Of a stretch of 64,000 nt of DNA, positions 21,401 to 30,205 are shown one piece after another. Below the pieces are notes generated by a model. That model had not been told where the DNA came from and searched no databases. It saw only the letters and a list, made by a program, of their open reading frames with translations. How positions within the stretch are numbered: position 1 is the first letter of the stretch; the number at the start of each line of letters is the position of its first letter. Made by a program: the position numbers and the translations under genes. Source of the stretch: Leptospira dzoumogneensis (GTDB taxonomy: Bacteria; Spirochaetota; Leptospiria; Leptospirales; Leptospiraceae); assembly GCF_004770895.1 (NCBI RefSeq), contig NZ_RQHS01000019.1, positions 496,001 to 560,000 of the forward strand. The letters run 5' to 3'.

Positions 21401-22522
21401 TTAAATTTTCATCGGCATAATTACCGATATAAAATCAGGATCAGAAGGATCTTTGAATACAACAGGTGAACTTGAATCGCTGAATTCTATTCTGAATTCA
21501 TTATCATCGATAGACTTGAATACATCGGATAGATATTCACCTTTGAATGCTACAGTAACCTCGTCACCGGAATATTCGATCGGCATATTGATACTAACCT
21601 CGTTCACTCCTTGTGTTTGAGCGTAGAAGTTAATATTATTTTTTGTGAATGTTAAACGGATCTGACGAGTAGGTTCCTCTGCAGCAATCAATGCCTGTCT
21701 TAGATAGATCTGGAATCCTTCTTTAGGAATTACAGCGCTGAATTTGGAAGACTTTGGAATTACTTGTTCGTAATTCGGGAAATTACCTTCGATCAGTTTA
21801 CAAAGTAATTCAATCTGATTTGCATTTACGTAGATCTGATTGTCTATGATACCGATCTTTCCTGTTTCTGCAGTAGCGATCATTTTAGAGATCTCTCTGA
21901 TTGCCTTGGAAGGAATGATCACTGAATCTTTAAATTTCAGAGTGGTAGAAAGAGGTCTCTCGATCTTACATAACCTTCTTCCATCGGTGACTGCGAATAC
22001 AAGTTTATCTCCTTTAGGGACCATGAATAGTCCGTTGAAGATATATCTTTGGTCTTCGTGAGCGATTGCATAAGAAGTTTTACGGATCATCTCTGCAAAC
22101 ATTGCTGTTGGAAAATCGGAGATATTAGATGCATCGACTTTAGGGATCGTTTTGATCTCTTCTGCATCCATTCCGTTCAGTTTGTTTTTATAATCATTCT
22201 TTTTAGTAGCGTCAGTGATATAAGTGATACTGGAATCAGCATCGCCATCTTCAGTTGAGAGTAAAGCCTCTTCAAAGTGAATGGTTTTAAAAATACTGGA
22301 TAATTGTTTTGCAGGTAAAGAAATATCTCCCGACTTCTCTACCTGAGCATTTAATGATGTTTTAATAGATATCTCTAAGTCGGTTGCAGAAATAGATACG
22401 GAAGAAGTTTCCGCTTCTAGTTTTAAGTTGGAGAGAACAGAACGTATCTCTCTAGCAGAGATAACTCCCTCTACAGCGTGAATCGCTTTTAGGAATTCAG
22501 ATGTGTTCACTTTGATCTTCAA
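21401..22522 (-). CDS. dnaN: DNA polymerase III beta sliding clamp
   Basis: A 373-residue beta clamp, the usual length, starting at TTG (22522) with GGAG eight bases upstream. Typical stretches are [58 protein letters not shown] and the C-terminal IMPMKI. It forms the ring that tethers the replicase to DNA. The 325-base spacer in front of it holds the likely origin. Confidence 0.97.
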   Translation of the reverse strand: MKIKVNTSEFLKAIHAVEGVISAREIRSVLSNLKLEAETSSVSISATDLEISIKTSLNAQVEKSGDISLPAKQLSSIFKTIHFEEALLSTEDGDADSSITYITDATKKNDYKNKLNGMDAEEIKTIPKVDASNISDFPTAMFAEMIRKTSYAIAHEDQRYIFNGLFMVPKGDKLVFAVTDGRRLCKIERPLSTTLKFKDSVIIPSKAIREISKMIATAETGKIGIIDNQIYVNANQIELLCKLIEGNFPNYEQVIPKSSKFSAVIPKEGFQIYLRQALIAAEEPTRQIRLTFTKNNINFYAQTQGVNEVSINMPIEYSGDEVTVAFKGEYLSDVFKSIDDNEFRIEFSDSSSPVVFKDPSDPDFISVIMPMKI

Positions 22523-22847
22523 TTTGCATTCTCCATTTATATAGGTGATCTATATATAGATTCTTATATATGTACTGTTGTAGTACTTGTACCTGTGCAT
22601 ATGTAGATAAGAGTCATAACTCTTTAGATAAGGGAAATATGTCGCATATATATTGAAAAGTACAATTTCCAGGACCCGGAAAAAACTCCTGTGTATCTGC
22701 TATAATAACCTTCAAAACCGGAGTCTATAAGAGACAATAATTTTGTGTTATGTCTTATTTACTTGTTATGTATAAACTATTAACTAGTTATTTACATATT
22801 ATCTAAAGGTCTATGTCGCCTTTAGATAAGAATTGAAACTAAGTTTT
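22523..22847. other. dnaA-dnaN spacer, candidate oriC
   Basis: This 325-base gene-free interval is strongly AT-rich, especially 22530-22600, which could serve as an unwinding element. It holds four DnaA-box-like 9-mers: TTATCTACA (minus, 22602-22610), TTATCTAAA (minus, 22623-22631), TTATCTAAA (plus, 22799-22807) and TTATCTAAA (minus, 22821-22829). The last two form a perfect 11-base inverted repeat with a nine-base loop just downstream of dnaA. TATGTCGC occurs twice (22638-22645, 22812-22819). Whether these 9-mers bind DnaA is inferred from similarity to TTATCCACA. Confidence 0.5.
22799..22829. repeat. 11-bp perfect inverted repeat downstream of dnaA
   Basis: TTATCTAAAGG (22799-22809) and CCTTTAGATAA (22819-22829) are exact reverse complements around TCTATGTCG. 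On the dnaA strand no T-run follows, so it is not a standard terminator; a protein-binding role is more likely. Confidence 0.7.
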
Positions 22848-24155
22848 TTATTGGAAACGGAATCGATTCAGAACTTCTTCCACTTTAATGGAAAATTCTT
22901 TATCATCTTTTATCTTATTTTCGATGTTACGAACCGCATGGATCACAGTTGTATGTTCTGCAGAAAACATTCTTCCAACCTGACTTTTGTTCAGTCGGAA
23001 ACCTTTGTGTAATACATACATACATAGATGCCGAGGGATCACATACTCAGGTTTTCTGCTCTTACCCATCACCTCATTCGGATCCAGATTATAAAGAGAA
23101 GAAATATGTTCTATAACCTTGTCTTGGCTGAGTTGGAAATTCTTTTTACGGAAGATACGATTCTTAAGTATCTCTTCTATCATCGTTGTGGTGAAGAATA
23201 GATGAGAGAATGCTCTCTTATGAAGTGCCAAATCATTCAAAGCGCCTAGAAGTGCTCTAGTATCATCTTCGATCAGATCGGCAATGAACTGTATATGCTC
23301 GTGAGAAAGACCCAAATTCAAAATTTGGCAGTTCTTTTCTAAAATTCCGATACGAATATCTCTATCAGGCGGTTGGATATCAGCCTGAACACCTGTTACG
23401 AATCTAGATTTTAATCTTTCATGAAGTGGAAGTTCTGAACTAGGGCGATCGGATGCGATCACAATCTGTCTTTTTCTTTCGAATAGAAAGTTGAAGATAG
23501 AGAAGAACTCTTCTTGGGTCTTCTCCGCTCCCGTATTCAAGAGTTGGATATCATCTATCAATAGACAATTATAAGATTGGTACTTAATTTTAAAGGATTC
23601 GATAGAATCTCTGGATTGAAGAGCGAATAAAAACTCGCTCATAAAGGACTTTATGTCCACATAATGTACTGTTTTCCAAGGCTCTTTTTTGAGAATTTCG
23701 GAACCAATAGAATGAAGAAGATGAGTTTTACCCACTCCTACTTTACCGAATAAGTATAATGGATTGATCTCTGCAGGATTTTTTACACATTCCATTGCCG
23801 CGCTGAAAGCGAGACGGTTCGTATTTCCTACGATAAAATTATCAAAAGAGTAATCCGGATTGAAAGAGTAAGACTTATCTTTGAATTTTTCCTGAAGAAC
23901 TTCGTTTAGATTAGAAGCACTTTCAAGTACGATCTCTACCGGGACCCTATTCCCACTTGCTCTGAAGATAGCTTCTTCTATATGATTTTGGTATTTTTTC
24001 TCAACATGTGTCTTTATATTAGAAGACGGGGCTATGAGGATGCAACGATCGTCTGTTAAACTCTCTAATTGTAAGGTATTTATGAACTTATCAAAGTACG
24101 TAGGAGGAATTTCCTTGGAGACTTCCTCTAATACACGCTTCCAACTAGGGTCCAA
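22848..24155 (-). CDS. dnaA: Chromosomal replication initiator DnaA
   Basis: About 435 residues. Two in-frame TTG codons are possible starts: 24167, with no ribosome binding site, and 24155, preceded by GGAG at a six-base distance; I use the latter. Domain I is [20 protein letters not shown]; domain III has Walker [12 protein letters not shown], Walker [12 protein letters not shown] and a sensor/arginine region [11 protein letters not shown]; domain IV carries the DNA-binding signature [13 protein letters not shown] after [15 protein letters not shown]. DnaA opens the origin. It is on the minus strand and reads toward dnaN. Confidence 0.97.
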   Translation of the reverse strand: MDPSWKRVLEEVSKEIPPTYFDKFINTLQLESLTDDRCILIAPSSNIKTHVEKKYQNHIEEAIFRASGNRVPVEIVLESASNLNEVLQEKFKDKSYSFNPDYSFDNFIVGNTNRLAFSAAMECVKNPAEINPLYLFGKVGVGKTHLLHSIGSEILKKEPWKTVHYVDIKSFMSEFLFALQSRDSIESFKIKYQSYNCLLIDDIQLLNTGAEKTQEEFFSIFNFLFERKRQIVIASDRPSSELPLHERLKSRFVTGVQADIQPPDRDIRIGILEKNCQILNLGLSHEHIQFIADLIEDDTRALLGALNDLALHKRAFSHLFFTTTMIEEILKNRIFRKKNFQLSQDKVIEHISSLYNLDPNEVMGKSRKPEYVIPRHLCMYVLHKGFRLNKSQVGRMFSAEHTTVIHAVRNIENKIKDDKEFSIKVEEVLNRFRFQ

Positions 24156-24167
24156 ACAAAACTCCAA

Positions 24168-24471
24168 AAAAAAAAATCAAAAACGAACCGACGACTTAAT
24201 GAATACGAAACTCGTATTTGTCTCGGAAAAGAAAAAAAAATAATTAGGAAACGGTCCGAAGGACCATCCAACGAGATTACACTATTTTTCTTCTGTCAGT
24301 CGCATACAAATGAAAATTCGGAAATCGAAAAGGAAACCTTAGGAAAAACACAGTGGATTAGTGATAGATAAATCATTATGTCGCTTAGTGTAATTACTAG
24401 TATTTTGTTATATTTAACTGTTGTTATGCGAAGTGAATGGGATAGAATTTAAAGAAAATATAAAGAAATTT
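24168..24471. other. Spacer upstream of dnaA
   Basis: A 304-base interval between holB and dnaA with no credible gene. It should contain the dnaA promoter, though no clear -35/-10 pair stands out. Visible structure: GGTCC-gaa-GGACC (24253-24265); a 9-base inverted repeat ATTACACTA (24276-24284) and TAGTGTAAT (24386-24394); and a third copy of TATGTCGC (24377-24384). A run of A residues sits at 24165-24176 just before the start of dnaA. Confidence 0.5.
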
Positions 24472-25419
24472 TTATTTTTGTTCTAATAGAGATAGTTCAT
24501 GTATAAGCAAAGATAACGCAATGTTCTCTTGCCCATGAACTCTTTCGTGTAATTTTTCCTTAAAACGAAAGACCGCTTCCATCTTAGGTAAGTTAGAATC
24601 GAAATCCGATTTGGAAAATTCCTGTAATAATAATAATCCGATCAGATCTAAGAAGTCCTTGAAAGAAAAGTCTTCCTTCCAATCGGAATGTTCTTCTTTG
24701 TATTCGAGTATCCATTCTTCTAATCTAAGATAATCCAATGGTTGTCTTAGATTTCCGTTGATCCTTTGGGAAATTTGTTCGAGCACCGCAGGTGGACAAT
24801 CGAACGATACCATACTTCCGCCTTTTGCAGGAAAGTAAGGTATTGAATTTTTATTATGTAGTTCCTTGATCACTTGTTGAGGAAGATAACCGAAAGGAAT
24901 ACAGACGGCTCTACTTACGATCGTTTCTTTGAGTTGTTCCAAGTCGTTTACTATAAATATAAAACGAGTGAAGAATGGAGCTTCTTCCAAAGATTTTAAA
25001 AGTGCAGTCTCTGCTTCGTTACCTATCAAAGAAGCATCTGGTATAATGATAAATCTGGTCTTGGAAAGATGAGGTCTATAGTAAAGCCTCGTTCGTATTA
25101 ACCAACGGATAGTGAACTCTTCCGGATTGTCCTCTTTACCGATTGCAATTTGTTTATTCTTCTCTAATGGAAACCAAACAATATCAGGATGAGAGTGGTG
25201 CATGAACGCTCTGCAAGAAACGCAGTGTCCGCATGAAGTTCCTTCTAAACAAAGAACATGTCTGATAAATCTTTCGACTGCTGATTCTTTTCCGGTGCCT
25301 TCCGGTCCATGAAAGATAAGTAAGGGAGGAAGAAGGTCAGGTTGAGATGAGTATTTTTTTAAGAATACTAGAGCTCTTTCCTGGCCTTGGATTTCCTCTA
25401 TACCGAATGCGGAAGACAT
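24472..25419 (-). CDS. holB: DNA polymerase III delta' subunit (HolB-like)
   Basis: A 315-residue clamp-loader ATPase-like subunit. It has FGIEEIQGQERALVFLKKYS, a Walker A-like GPEGTGKESAVERF, a zinc-binding cluster in CLEGTSCGHCVSCRAF with HHSHPD, and KSLEEAPFFTRFIFIVNDLEQLKETIVSRA, the sensor/arginine region (here SRA). It works with delta and the DnaX subunits to load the beta clamp. It is on the same strand as dnaA, about 300 bases upstream. Confidence 0.9.
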   Translation of the reverse strand: MSSAFGIEEIQGQERALVFLKKYSSQPDLLPPLLIFHGPEGTGKESAVERFIRHVLCLEGTSCGHCVSCRAFMHHSHPDIVWFPLEKNKQIAIGKEDNPEEFTIRWLIRTRLYYRPHLSKTRFIIIPDASLIGNEAETALLKSLEEAPFFTRFIFIVNDLEQLKETIVSRAVCIPFGYLPQQVIKELHNKNSIPYFPAKGGSMVSFDCPPAVLEQISQRINGNLRQPLDYLRLEEWILEYKEEHSDWKEDFSFKDFLDLIGLLLLQEFSKSDFDSNLPKMEAVFRFKEKLHERVHGQENIALSLLIHELSLLEQK

Positions 25420-25436
25420 GTTCCTTTTGTTAAAGA

Positions 25437-26360
25437 TTAATAAACGGGAGTCAACCAGTGTTTGTAGTTTTGGTTTTTTCCGACTACTAGATCAAAGAAT
25501 GTGGACTGCAATTTTTTAGTGATCGGTCCCATCTCTCCGGTCCCGATCTTTCTCTTATCAACTTCACTTACCCAAGCGATTTGCACACCGGTTCCGGAAA
25601 AGAAGATCTCATCAGCGATATAAAGTTCACTTCTTGTGATCTCTCTTTCAATCACTTCGTAACCGGAGTCTTTCGCAAGTTGAAGAACGGAACGTCTTGT
25701 AATTCCTTCCAACAAAGAAGAAGAGATAGAAGGAGTGATGATCTTTCCGTCTCTCACTAAGAAGATGTTCTCTGCAGAACCTTCGCTCACGAAACCTCTA
25801 CCGTCTAAGAAAATCGCTTCGTCGTATCCGTTCTGAACTGCTTCCGATTTTGCAAGAGCTGAGTTTACGTAACCGCCGGAAACTTTGGAGAGAGTAGGGA
25901 TGACAGTGTCATCGAACCTTCTCCAACTAGAAACCATAGTAGTAAGTCCACGTTTGGTATCTAAATAATCGTCCAACTCTAAAACGTAAATTGCAAGTTC
26001 AGTAGGAACATCATGGAACCTAGGAGAAAGTTGCAGAGCGGAAGTGTAGATGAAAGGTCTAAGATATACGTTCCTTCTGTATCCGGATTGTTTAAGAAGA
26101 TCTAAGGTTATGTCACGGAGTTCTTCCGGAGTTTTTGTGAATTGTAACTGCATGATCTTAGTAGAATTCACAAGACGTTTATAATGATCTAAGATCCTGA
26201 AGACATATAAGTTATCGGAACTAGAATCATAATATCCTCGGATGCCTCCGAAGACGGTGGTTCCATATTGTAAGGCGTGAGTTTTGATGTTTATATTTGC
26301 TTCTGACTCCGGGACTATTTTTCCTTCGAAGTAAGAGAGTTTCTTGATGGATTCGGGCAT
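25437..26360 (-). CDS. ilvE: Branched-chain amino acid aminotransferase
   Basis: A 307-residue class IV (fold type IV) PLP aminotransferase. Markers are ALQYGTTVFGGIRGYY, YRRNVYLRPFIYTSALQLSP, TLSKVSGGYVNSALAKSEA and GFVSEGSAENIFLVRDGKIITP, with SSSLLEGITRRSVLQLAKDSG near the end. It catalyses the last step of Leu, Ile and Val synthesis with glutamate. A D-amino acid aminotransferase-like role is possible but the N-terminal GIRGYY pattern favours IlvE. It is the last minus-strand gene before the strand switch. Confidence 0.88.
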   Translation of the reverse strand: MPESIKKLSYFEGKIVPESEANINIKTHALQYGTTVFGGIRGYYDSSSDNLYVFRILDHYKRLVNSTKIMQLQFTKTPEELRDITLDLLKQSGYRRNVYLRPFIYTSALQLSPRFHDVPTELAIYVLELDDYLDTKRGLTTMVSSWRRFDDTVIPTLSKVSGGYVNSALAKSEAVQNGYDEAIFLDGRGFVSEGSAENIFLVRDGKIITPSISSSLLEGITRRSVLQLAKDSGYEVIEREITRSELYIADEIFFSGTGVQIAWVSEVDKRKIGTGEMGPITKKLQSTFFDLVVGKNQNYKHWLTPVY

Positions 26361-26470
26361 GTACAGGGAACCTGAAAGTGATACTATTGATTACATGATT
26401 CTAAGCATAGGCTCTACTGTCGACTAATGATCGATCTTGCGATGAGCTTATGCAGGAGTGCTAGGTCTGA
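26361..26470. other. Divergent spacer at the main strand switch
   Basis: This 110-base gap separates ilvE (minus) from mnmG (plus) and marks where the dominant coding strand changes from minus to plus. It must hold promoters for both genes; none is clear enough to call. AGGAG (26453-26457) is a weakly placed ribosome binding site for mnmG. Confidence 0.5.
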
Positions 26471-28357
26471 ATGAATTCTTCTTTTTTTCCCAATCGATTT
26501 GATTGTGTGGTGGTCGGTGCAGGTCACGCAGGCTCCGAGGCTGCCTATGTCTCATCTATTGGCGGTGCTAAAACTTTACTCATCACAATGAACTTAGATA
26601 CGATCGGACAAATGTCTTGCAACCCTGCTATCGGTGGGATTGCAAAAGGACATATGGTTCGAGAAGTAGATGCACTTGGCGGCTTAATGGGTAAGGTCAT
26701 CGATGCTACCGGCATTCAATTCAAAATGTTGAATACATCCAAGGGTCCTAGCGTCTGGGCTCCTCGTGCTCAAGCGGAGAAGAAAGAATACCAACTCAAA
26801 GTGAAACATACACTTGAATCTATTCAGAACTTATCGATTAGACAAGATACAGTAGAAGATCTTTTGATAGAAGATGATCGTATTATTGGAGTTCGGACAG
26901 GAAGAGGTTTCGAAATTTTCACCAATCATGTGATCTTAACTACAGGAACATTCTTATCTTCTATCGTTCATATCGGAACGTACCAAAAAGAGAACGGAAG
27001 ATTCGGAGAGCCTACGGTTAAAGGTCTTTCTCATTCACTTGCTAAGTATAATTTGAAATTAGGAAGATTGAAAACGGGAACTCCACCTCGAATTCATAAA
27101 AATTCAGTGGATCTTTCCGTCATGAGTTTGCAAGAAGGTGATCCGGATCCTTCTCCTTTTTCTTTTTCTACAACTAAGATCACTCGTAGACAGATCCCAT
27201 GTTATATCACTTACACGAATGAAAAAACTCATGCGCTGATCAATGAGAACATTCATCTTTCTCCGATGTATTCGGGGCAGATCAAATCAACCGGTCCTAG
27301 ATATTGTCCTTCGATCGAAGATAAGATCGTTCGTTTTGCTGATAGAGAAAGACATCAGATCTTTTTAGAACCGGAAGGTTACGATACACAAGAGATCTAT
27401 CTGAATGGAGTCTCGACTAGTCTTCCGGAAGAAGTTCAATGGAAACTTGTACGTTCGATTGCCGGTCTAGAAGAAGCGGAGATCTTAAGACCTGGATATG
27501 CGATCGAGTATGACTATGTTGATCCTACAGAATTAAAACCAACATTAGAAACGAAAAAGATCAAAGGTCTTTATCATGCGGGACAGATCAACGGCACTAC
27601 AGGTTATGAAGAAGCTGCGGCTCAAGGTTTGGTTGCTGCTTATAGTGTACTTTCTTCATTAAGAGGGGAGGAACCGATCTTATTTTCCAGAGGAGAATCT
27701 TATATCGGAGTTCTTGTAGATGATCTAGTTCATAAAGGTGTAGAAGATCCATATAGAATGTTCACATCTCGGGCCGAACATAGACTTCTTTTGAGACAAG
27801 ACAATGCGGATCAAAGACTCATGAAGTATGGATACAAGATGGGCCTTGTATCCGAAGAAACCTTCCATGAGATGACTAGCAGATATAAGAAGATCTCCGA
27901 AGTTAAGGAGAAGATACAATCCACTCCTCTCAAACCTCTGCCTGAGTTTGAAGCTCTGCTAGAAAGAAAAGGAATCCAAAGTTTAAAGTACGGTGCGAAG
28001 TTGGACTCATTCTTGAAAAGGCCTGAGATTGCTTTCGAAGATGTTAAGTTTTTAGTACCTGAAGCGGAAGAGCTGAGTGCTCAAGACAGAAAGGTAATCG
28101 AGATGGAGATCAAGTACGAAGGTTATATCAAAAGAGAACAAGATACTATCGATTGGAAGAATAGATATCTTACTACTCCGATACCTGAGACAATCGACTA
28201 CTCTTTGGTTCCTGGTATTAAAAAAGAAGCCATCCAGAAACTTACAAAACATCGACCTTTAAATTTAGAAAAGGCAGCTCAGATCTCCGGCGTGGATCCG
28301 AGTGATATTGATATGCTTCTTTTCTATATCAAAGGAAGAAAGCCTAGTCCGGTTTAA
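26471..28357 (+). CDS. mnmG: tRNA uridine 5-carboxymethylaminomethyl modification enzyme MnmG
   Basis: A 628-residue MnmG (GidA). The FAD-binding Rossmann motif is [46 protein letters not shown] and [17 protein letters not shown] are family signatures; the C-terminal helical domain ends in [17 protein letters not shown]. With MnmE it modifies U34 of tRNAs reading codons ending in A or G. Its place near the origin, upstream of rsmG-parA-parB, is conserved in many bacteria, although here other genes are inserted between mnmG and rsmG. Confidence 0.97.
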   Translation: MNSSFFPNRFDCVVVGAGHAGSEAAYVSSIGGAKTLLITMNLDTIGQMSCNPAIGGIAKGHMVREVDALGGLMGKVIDATGIQFKMLNTSKGPSVWAPRAQAEKKEYQLKVKHTLESIQNLSIRQDTVEDLLIEDDRIIGVRTGRGFEIFTNHVILTTGTFLSSIVHIGTYQKENGRFGEPTVKGLSHSLAKYNLKLGRLKTGTPPRIHKNSVDLSVMSLQEGDPDPSPFSFSTTKITRRQIPCYITYTNEKTHALINENIHLSPMYSGQIKSTGPRYCPSIEDKIVRFADRERHQIFLEPEGYDTQEIYLNGVSTSLPEEVQWKLVRSIAGLEEAEILRPGYAIEYDYVDPTELKPTLETKKIKGLYHAGQINGTTGYEEAAAQGLVAAYSVLSSLRGEEPILFSRGESYIGVLVDDLVHKGVEDPYRMFTSRAEHRLLLRQDNADQRLMKYGYKMGLVSEETFHEMTSRYKKISEVKEKIQSTPLKPLPEFEALLERKGIQSLKYGAKLDSFLKRPEIAFEDVKFLVPEAEELSAQDRKVIEMEIKYEGYIKREQDTIDWKNRYLTTPIPETIDYSLVPGIKKEAIQKLTKHRPLNLEKAAQISGVDPSDIDMLLFYIKGRKPSPV

Positions 28358-28384
28358 ACTTCTTAAACACTTGCTGATGAAATG

Positions 28385-28412
28385 AAAACCCCGGGTTGCC
28401 TCGGGGTTTTTT
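28385..28412 (+). terminator. Intrinsic terminator after mnmG
   Basis: AAAACCCCG (28385-28393) pairs with CGGGGTTTT (28402-28410) around an eight-base loop and runs into Ts. It lies 28 bases after the mnmG stop. Confidence 0.9.
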
Positions 28413-28483
28413 ATTGTAATGAATCACTTAGTGCTGAATATCAAATGTGCCGTCCGATGAGGAAGTGTCATTATAATCCGCGT

Positions 28484-28497
28484 GTTGGAACTCCAAC
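28484..28497. repeat. GTTGGA/TCCAAC palindromic element, copy 1
   Basis: GTTGGA-AC-TCCAAC, a six-base perfect inverted repeat, abuts the first parS site. It belongs to a small family with copies at 29066, 30058 and 52944. Confidence 0.6.
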
Positions 28498-28512
28498 GTT
28501 TCACGTGAAACA
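28497..28512. promoter_or_regulatory. parS centromere site 1
   Basis: CGTTTCACGTGAAACA contains the 14-base palindrome GTTTCACGTGAAAC and differs from the common bacterial parS consensus (TGTTTCACGTGAAACA) only in the first base. It lies about 4 kb from parA/parB and close to the candidate origin, as expected for ParB binding. Confidence 0.93.
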
Positions 28513-28514
28513 GT

Positions 28515-28993
28515 ATGAATTCAGATCAAGTTAAAGGCATCCAAGGTTACTCAAACCATAATGAAGAGTTTATCAAAGCTACATCTGGTATTGATTTTTT
28601 CGATCTTCATAAAGACTTTCTAGATTATATTCTTCTGATCAAATTCTATGGATAGATGATTCGCTTCCAAGTCTAGCAAAACTTTCAGGCTATAATAACC
28701 AATTCGATTTCATTCTATCATCCGGAGTCTGGCATCACCTGGATAAAGAAGAACAGTTACTTTCTATGAGAAGAGTTTCTGAACTTCTAAAACAAAATGG
28801 TATTTTTGCACTTTCACTTCGTAATGGTCCGGCAGGTAGAGGAACTCATGTGTTTCCAACAGACGGAAAGATTAGTATCGATCATGCCTCAAAATTTGGT
28901 CTTAGGAATTTACTAATTATAGAAAACCAACCAAGTCTTATGAAGAACAAAGAAGATGTTGCTTGGACTAGACTGGTTTTTCAGAAGATTTGA
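28515..28993 (+). pseudogene. Broken class I SAM-dependent methyltransferase
   Basis: Two collinear parts of one methyltransferase are in different frames. The first (ATG 28515, MNSDQVKGIQGYSNHNEEFI to FLDYI) stops at 28650-28652; the second reads on from about 28636 as WIDDSLPSLAKLSGYNN, then FDFILSSGVWHHLDKEEQ, EQLLSMRRVSELLKQNGIFAL, and ends at 28993. The glycine-rich SAM-binding motif expected between FLDYI and WIDDS is absent, so an internal deletion of a multiple not of three has removed it. The FILSSGVWHHL motif identifies the family. The gene is not expected to be active. It lies exactly between the two parS sites. Confidence 0.85.
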
Positions 28994-29065
28994 AATCCGT
29001 CATAAAGGTCCGACTCAAAGTTCGAACTTAGATAATTCTCGATTTTACATTTACTTTGATGAGCA

Positions 29066-29081
29066 TGTTGGAATTCCAACA
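29066..29081. repeat. TGTTGGA/TCCAACA palindromic element, copy 2
   Basis: TGTTGGAATTCCAACA is a perfect 16-base palindrome, 46 bases before parS site 2. It is the best-preserved copy of the family. Confidence 0.65.
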
Positions 29082-29091
29082 AGCGAAGATA

Positions 29092-29122
29092 TAAAAAAAG
29101 GGAGAGCGGATTGCCCTCCCTT
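29092..29122 (-). terminator. Intrinsic terminator of the gene at 29151-29894
   Basis: Read on the minus strand, AAGGGAG pairs with CTCCCTT around an 11-base loop and is followed by a run of Ts (the As at 29093-29099 on the plus strand). It terminates the minus-strand secreted-protein gene; parS site 2 lies between stop codon and terminator. Confidence 0.8.
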
Positions 29123-29127
29123 CTCTC

Positions 29128-29143
29128 CGTTTCACGTGAAACG
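29128..29143. promoter_or_regulatory. parS centromere site 2
   Basis: CGTTTCACGTGAAACG is a perfect 16-base palindrome with the full 14-base parS core. It lies 631 bases from site 1, inside the 3' untranslated region of the minus-strand gene at 29151. Confidence 0.93.
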
Positions 29144-29150
29144 TGGACGA

Positions 29151-29894
29151 TTATTTTCCGTAAACAAGCTCGTGAGTTTTTTCCACGGCCCATTTGTCTC
29201 CCTGCTTGATCAAGAAAGTGAATTGTTGTAAACGATTCTCTTTATCCCAGATCAATCGGTTCATTCTTTCGATCGTTCCTTGAACATTCATTCGGCTCAA
29301 AAGTTTTCCATTTGTATCAAAAGTTAGAACGGTAGATGCAGCCTGTTGTTTTTCTTCATTGTAAATGTTCTGCTGGAAAAGTCCCGGCTTGTTCGGGTCT
29401 TTAACGATAGCAAATCTTTCAGTGAGCTTTGCATCAGCCCATTCAGTTTGAGCCTCTTTTACTAAACCGTTCTCACCCCAAGAGATGATAGTGCATGTAA
29501 GTATATTCTTTCCGTCTTTATCGACTAGTTCGATGGAAGAGAGAACTCCTGATTTATTGTATCCGAAGTTTTTGGATTCAAGATTCACTCCGTCTTTATT
29601 ATAGAGTTCTTCTTTTAGGATTTTTCCGTCTTTGTATACGAACTTGGTGAAACCATCGGGCTTTCCATCTTGTCCGATATAGTTTTCTTTAACTAATTTT
29701 CCGGAAGGATCATACTCATACTTCGCAGTATAGATTAAATTACCTTTAGAATCTCTCACTAGCTCTTGGCTAGGACCGCCCTTTTCAAAACCTAAAATGA
29801 TCCTATCAGTATGGGACCACTTGCCAGGAGTGAAAGAATGTATCGGGCTGATGCAGAAGATAAAAACAAAAGAGAAGAATACTCTTTTTAACAT
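29151..29894 (-). CDS. Secreted protein with YD/MORN-like beta repeats, hypothetical
   Basis: A 247-residue exported protein. The signal peptide is MLKRVFFSFVFIFCISPIHS. The mature part is a series of short beta-hairpin repeats: DSKGNLIYTAKYEYDPSGKL, GQDGKPDGFTKFVYKDGKIL, NKDGVNLESKNFGYNKSGVL, and similar units to the C terminus. They resemble RHS/YD-like or toxin-antitoxin MORN variants but are too short for a firm family. Location is likely periplasm or outer membrane. It is a single minus-strand gene with its own terminator. Confidence 0.75.
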   Translation of the reverse strand: MLKRVFFSFVFIFCISPIHSFTPGKWSHTDRIILGFEKGGPSQELVRDSKGNLIYTAKYEYDPSGKLVKENYIGQDGKPDGFTKFVYKDGKILKEELYNKDGVNLESKNFGYNKSGVLSSIELVDKDGKNILTCTIISWGENGLVKEAQTEWADAKLTERFAIVKDPNKPGLFQQNIYNEEKQQAASTVLTFDTNGKLLSRMNVQGTIERMNRLIWDKENRLQQFTFLIKQGDKWAVEKTHELVYGK

Positions 29895-30205
29895 GGAGAA
29901 TACCTCCCTCTAGACATCGACTATTTGTGTAAAATGTTAAGAGTCTTTTTAGGAAATTTGAATGGGTTTCTTCCGTAATGATACCGGATTAAGATCAGAT
30001 ATTGGGGCCTTTTCTTTTTGTAGTACCTGTAAGACTCTTGGAATCTCATTTTATTTTAGTAGGAAGTCCTACATAAAATTATAACATTCCGCTCTCGGAA
30101 TCAAAGGAAAACTCCTTGCCGAAGCCGGCTGACGGAATAATTTTTTACGGGCTTCTATACCGAAAACATTAGAAGCCAATAAAGAAAGCCTAGTGGAGAG
30201 GAAAT
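29895..30205. other. Divergent spacer with a palindromic element
   Basis: A 311-base gap between the minus-strand secreted protein and the M20 peptidase. It holds copy 3 of the palindrome family (30058-30073) and a small ATTCC-GCTCTC-GGAAT hairpin (about 30087-30102). Divergent promoters are expected; none is clear. Confidence 0.5.
30058..30073. repeat. GTAGGA/TCCTAC palindromic element, copy 3
   Basis: AGTAGGAAGTCCTACA has six-base arms GTAGGA and TCCTAC. The flanks are also roughly symmetrical (ATTTTA on the left, ATAAAAT on the right), so the stem may extend further. Confidence 0.6.

Noticed and set aside
24034..24243. Plus-strand frame of 69 codons across the dnaA start
   Set aside because: It overlaps the coding start of dnaA and ends in a poly-Lys run caused by the A-rich spacer; no sign of a real protein.
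28994..29150. Short coding gene between the methyltransferase remnant and the minus-strand secreted protein
   Set aside because: The interval holds a palindrome, a terminator and parS; frames there have no start signals.
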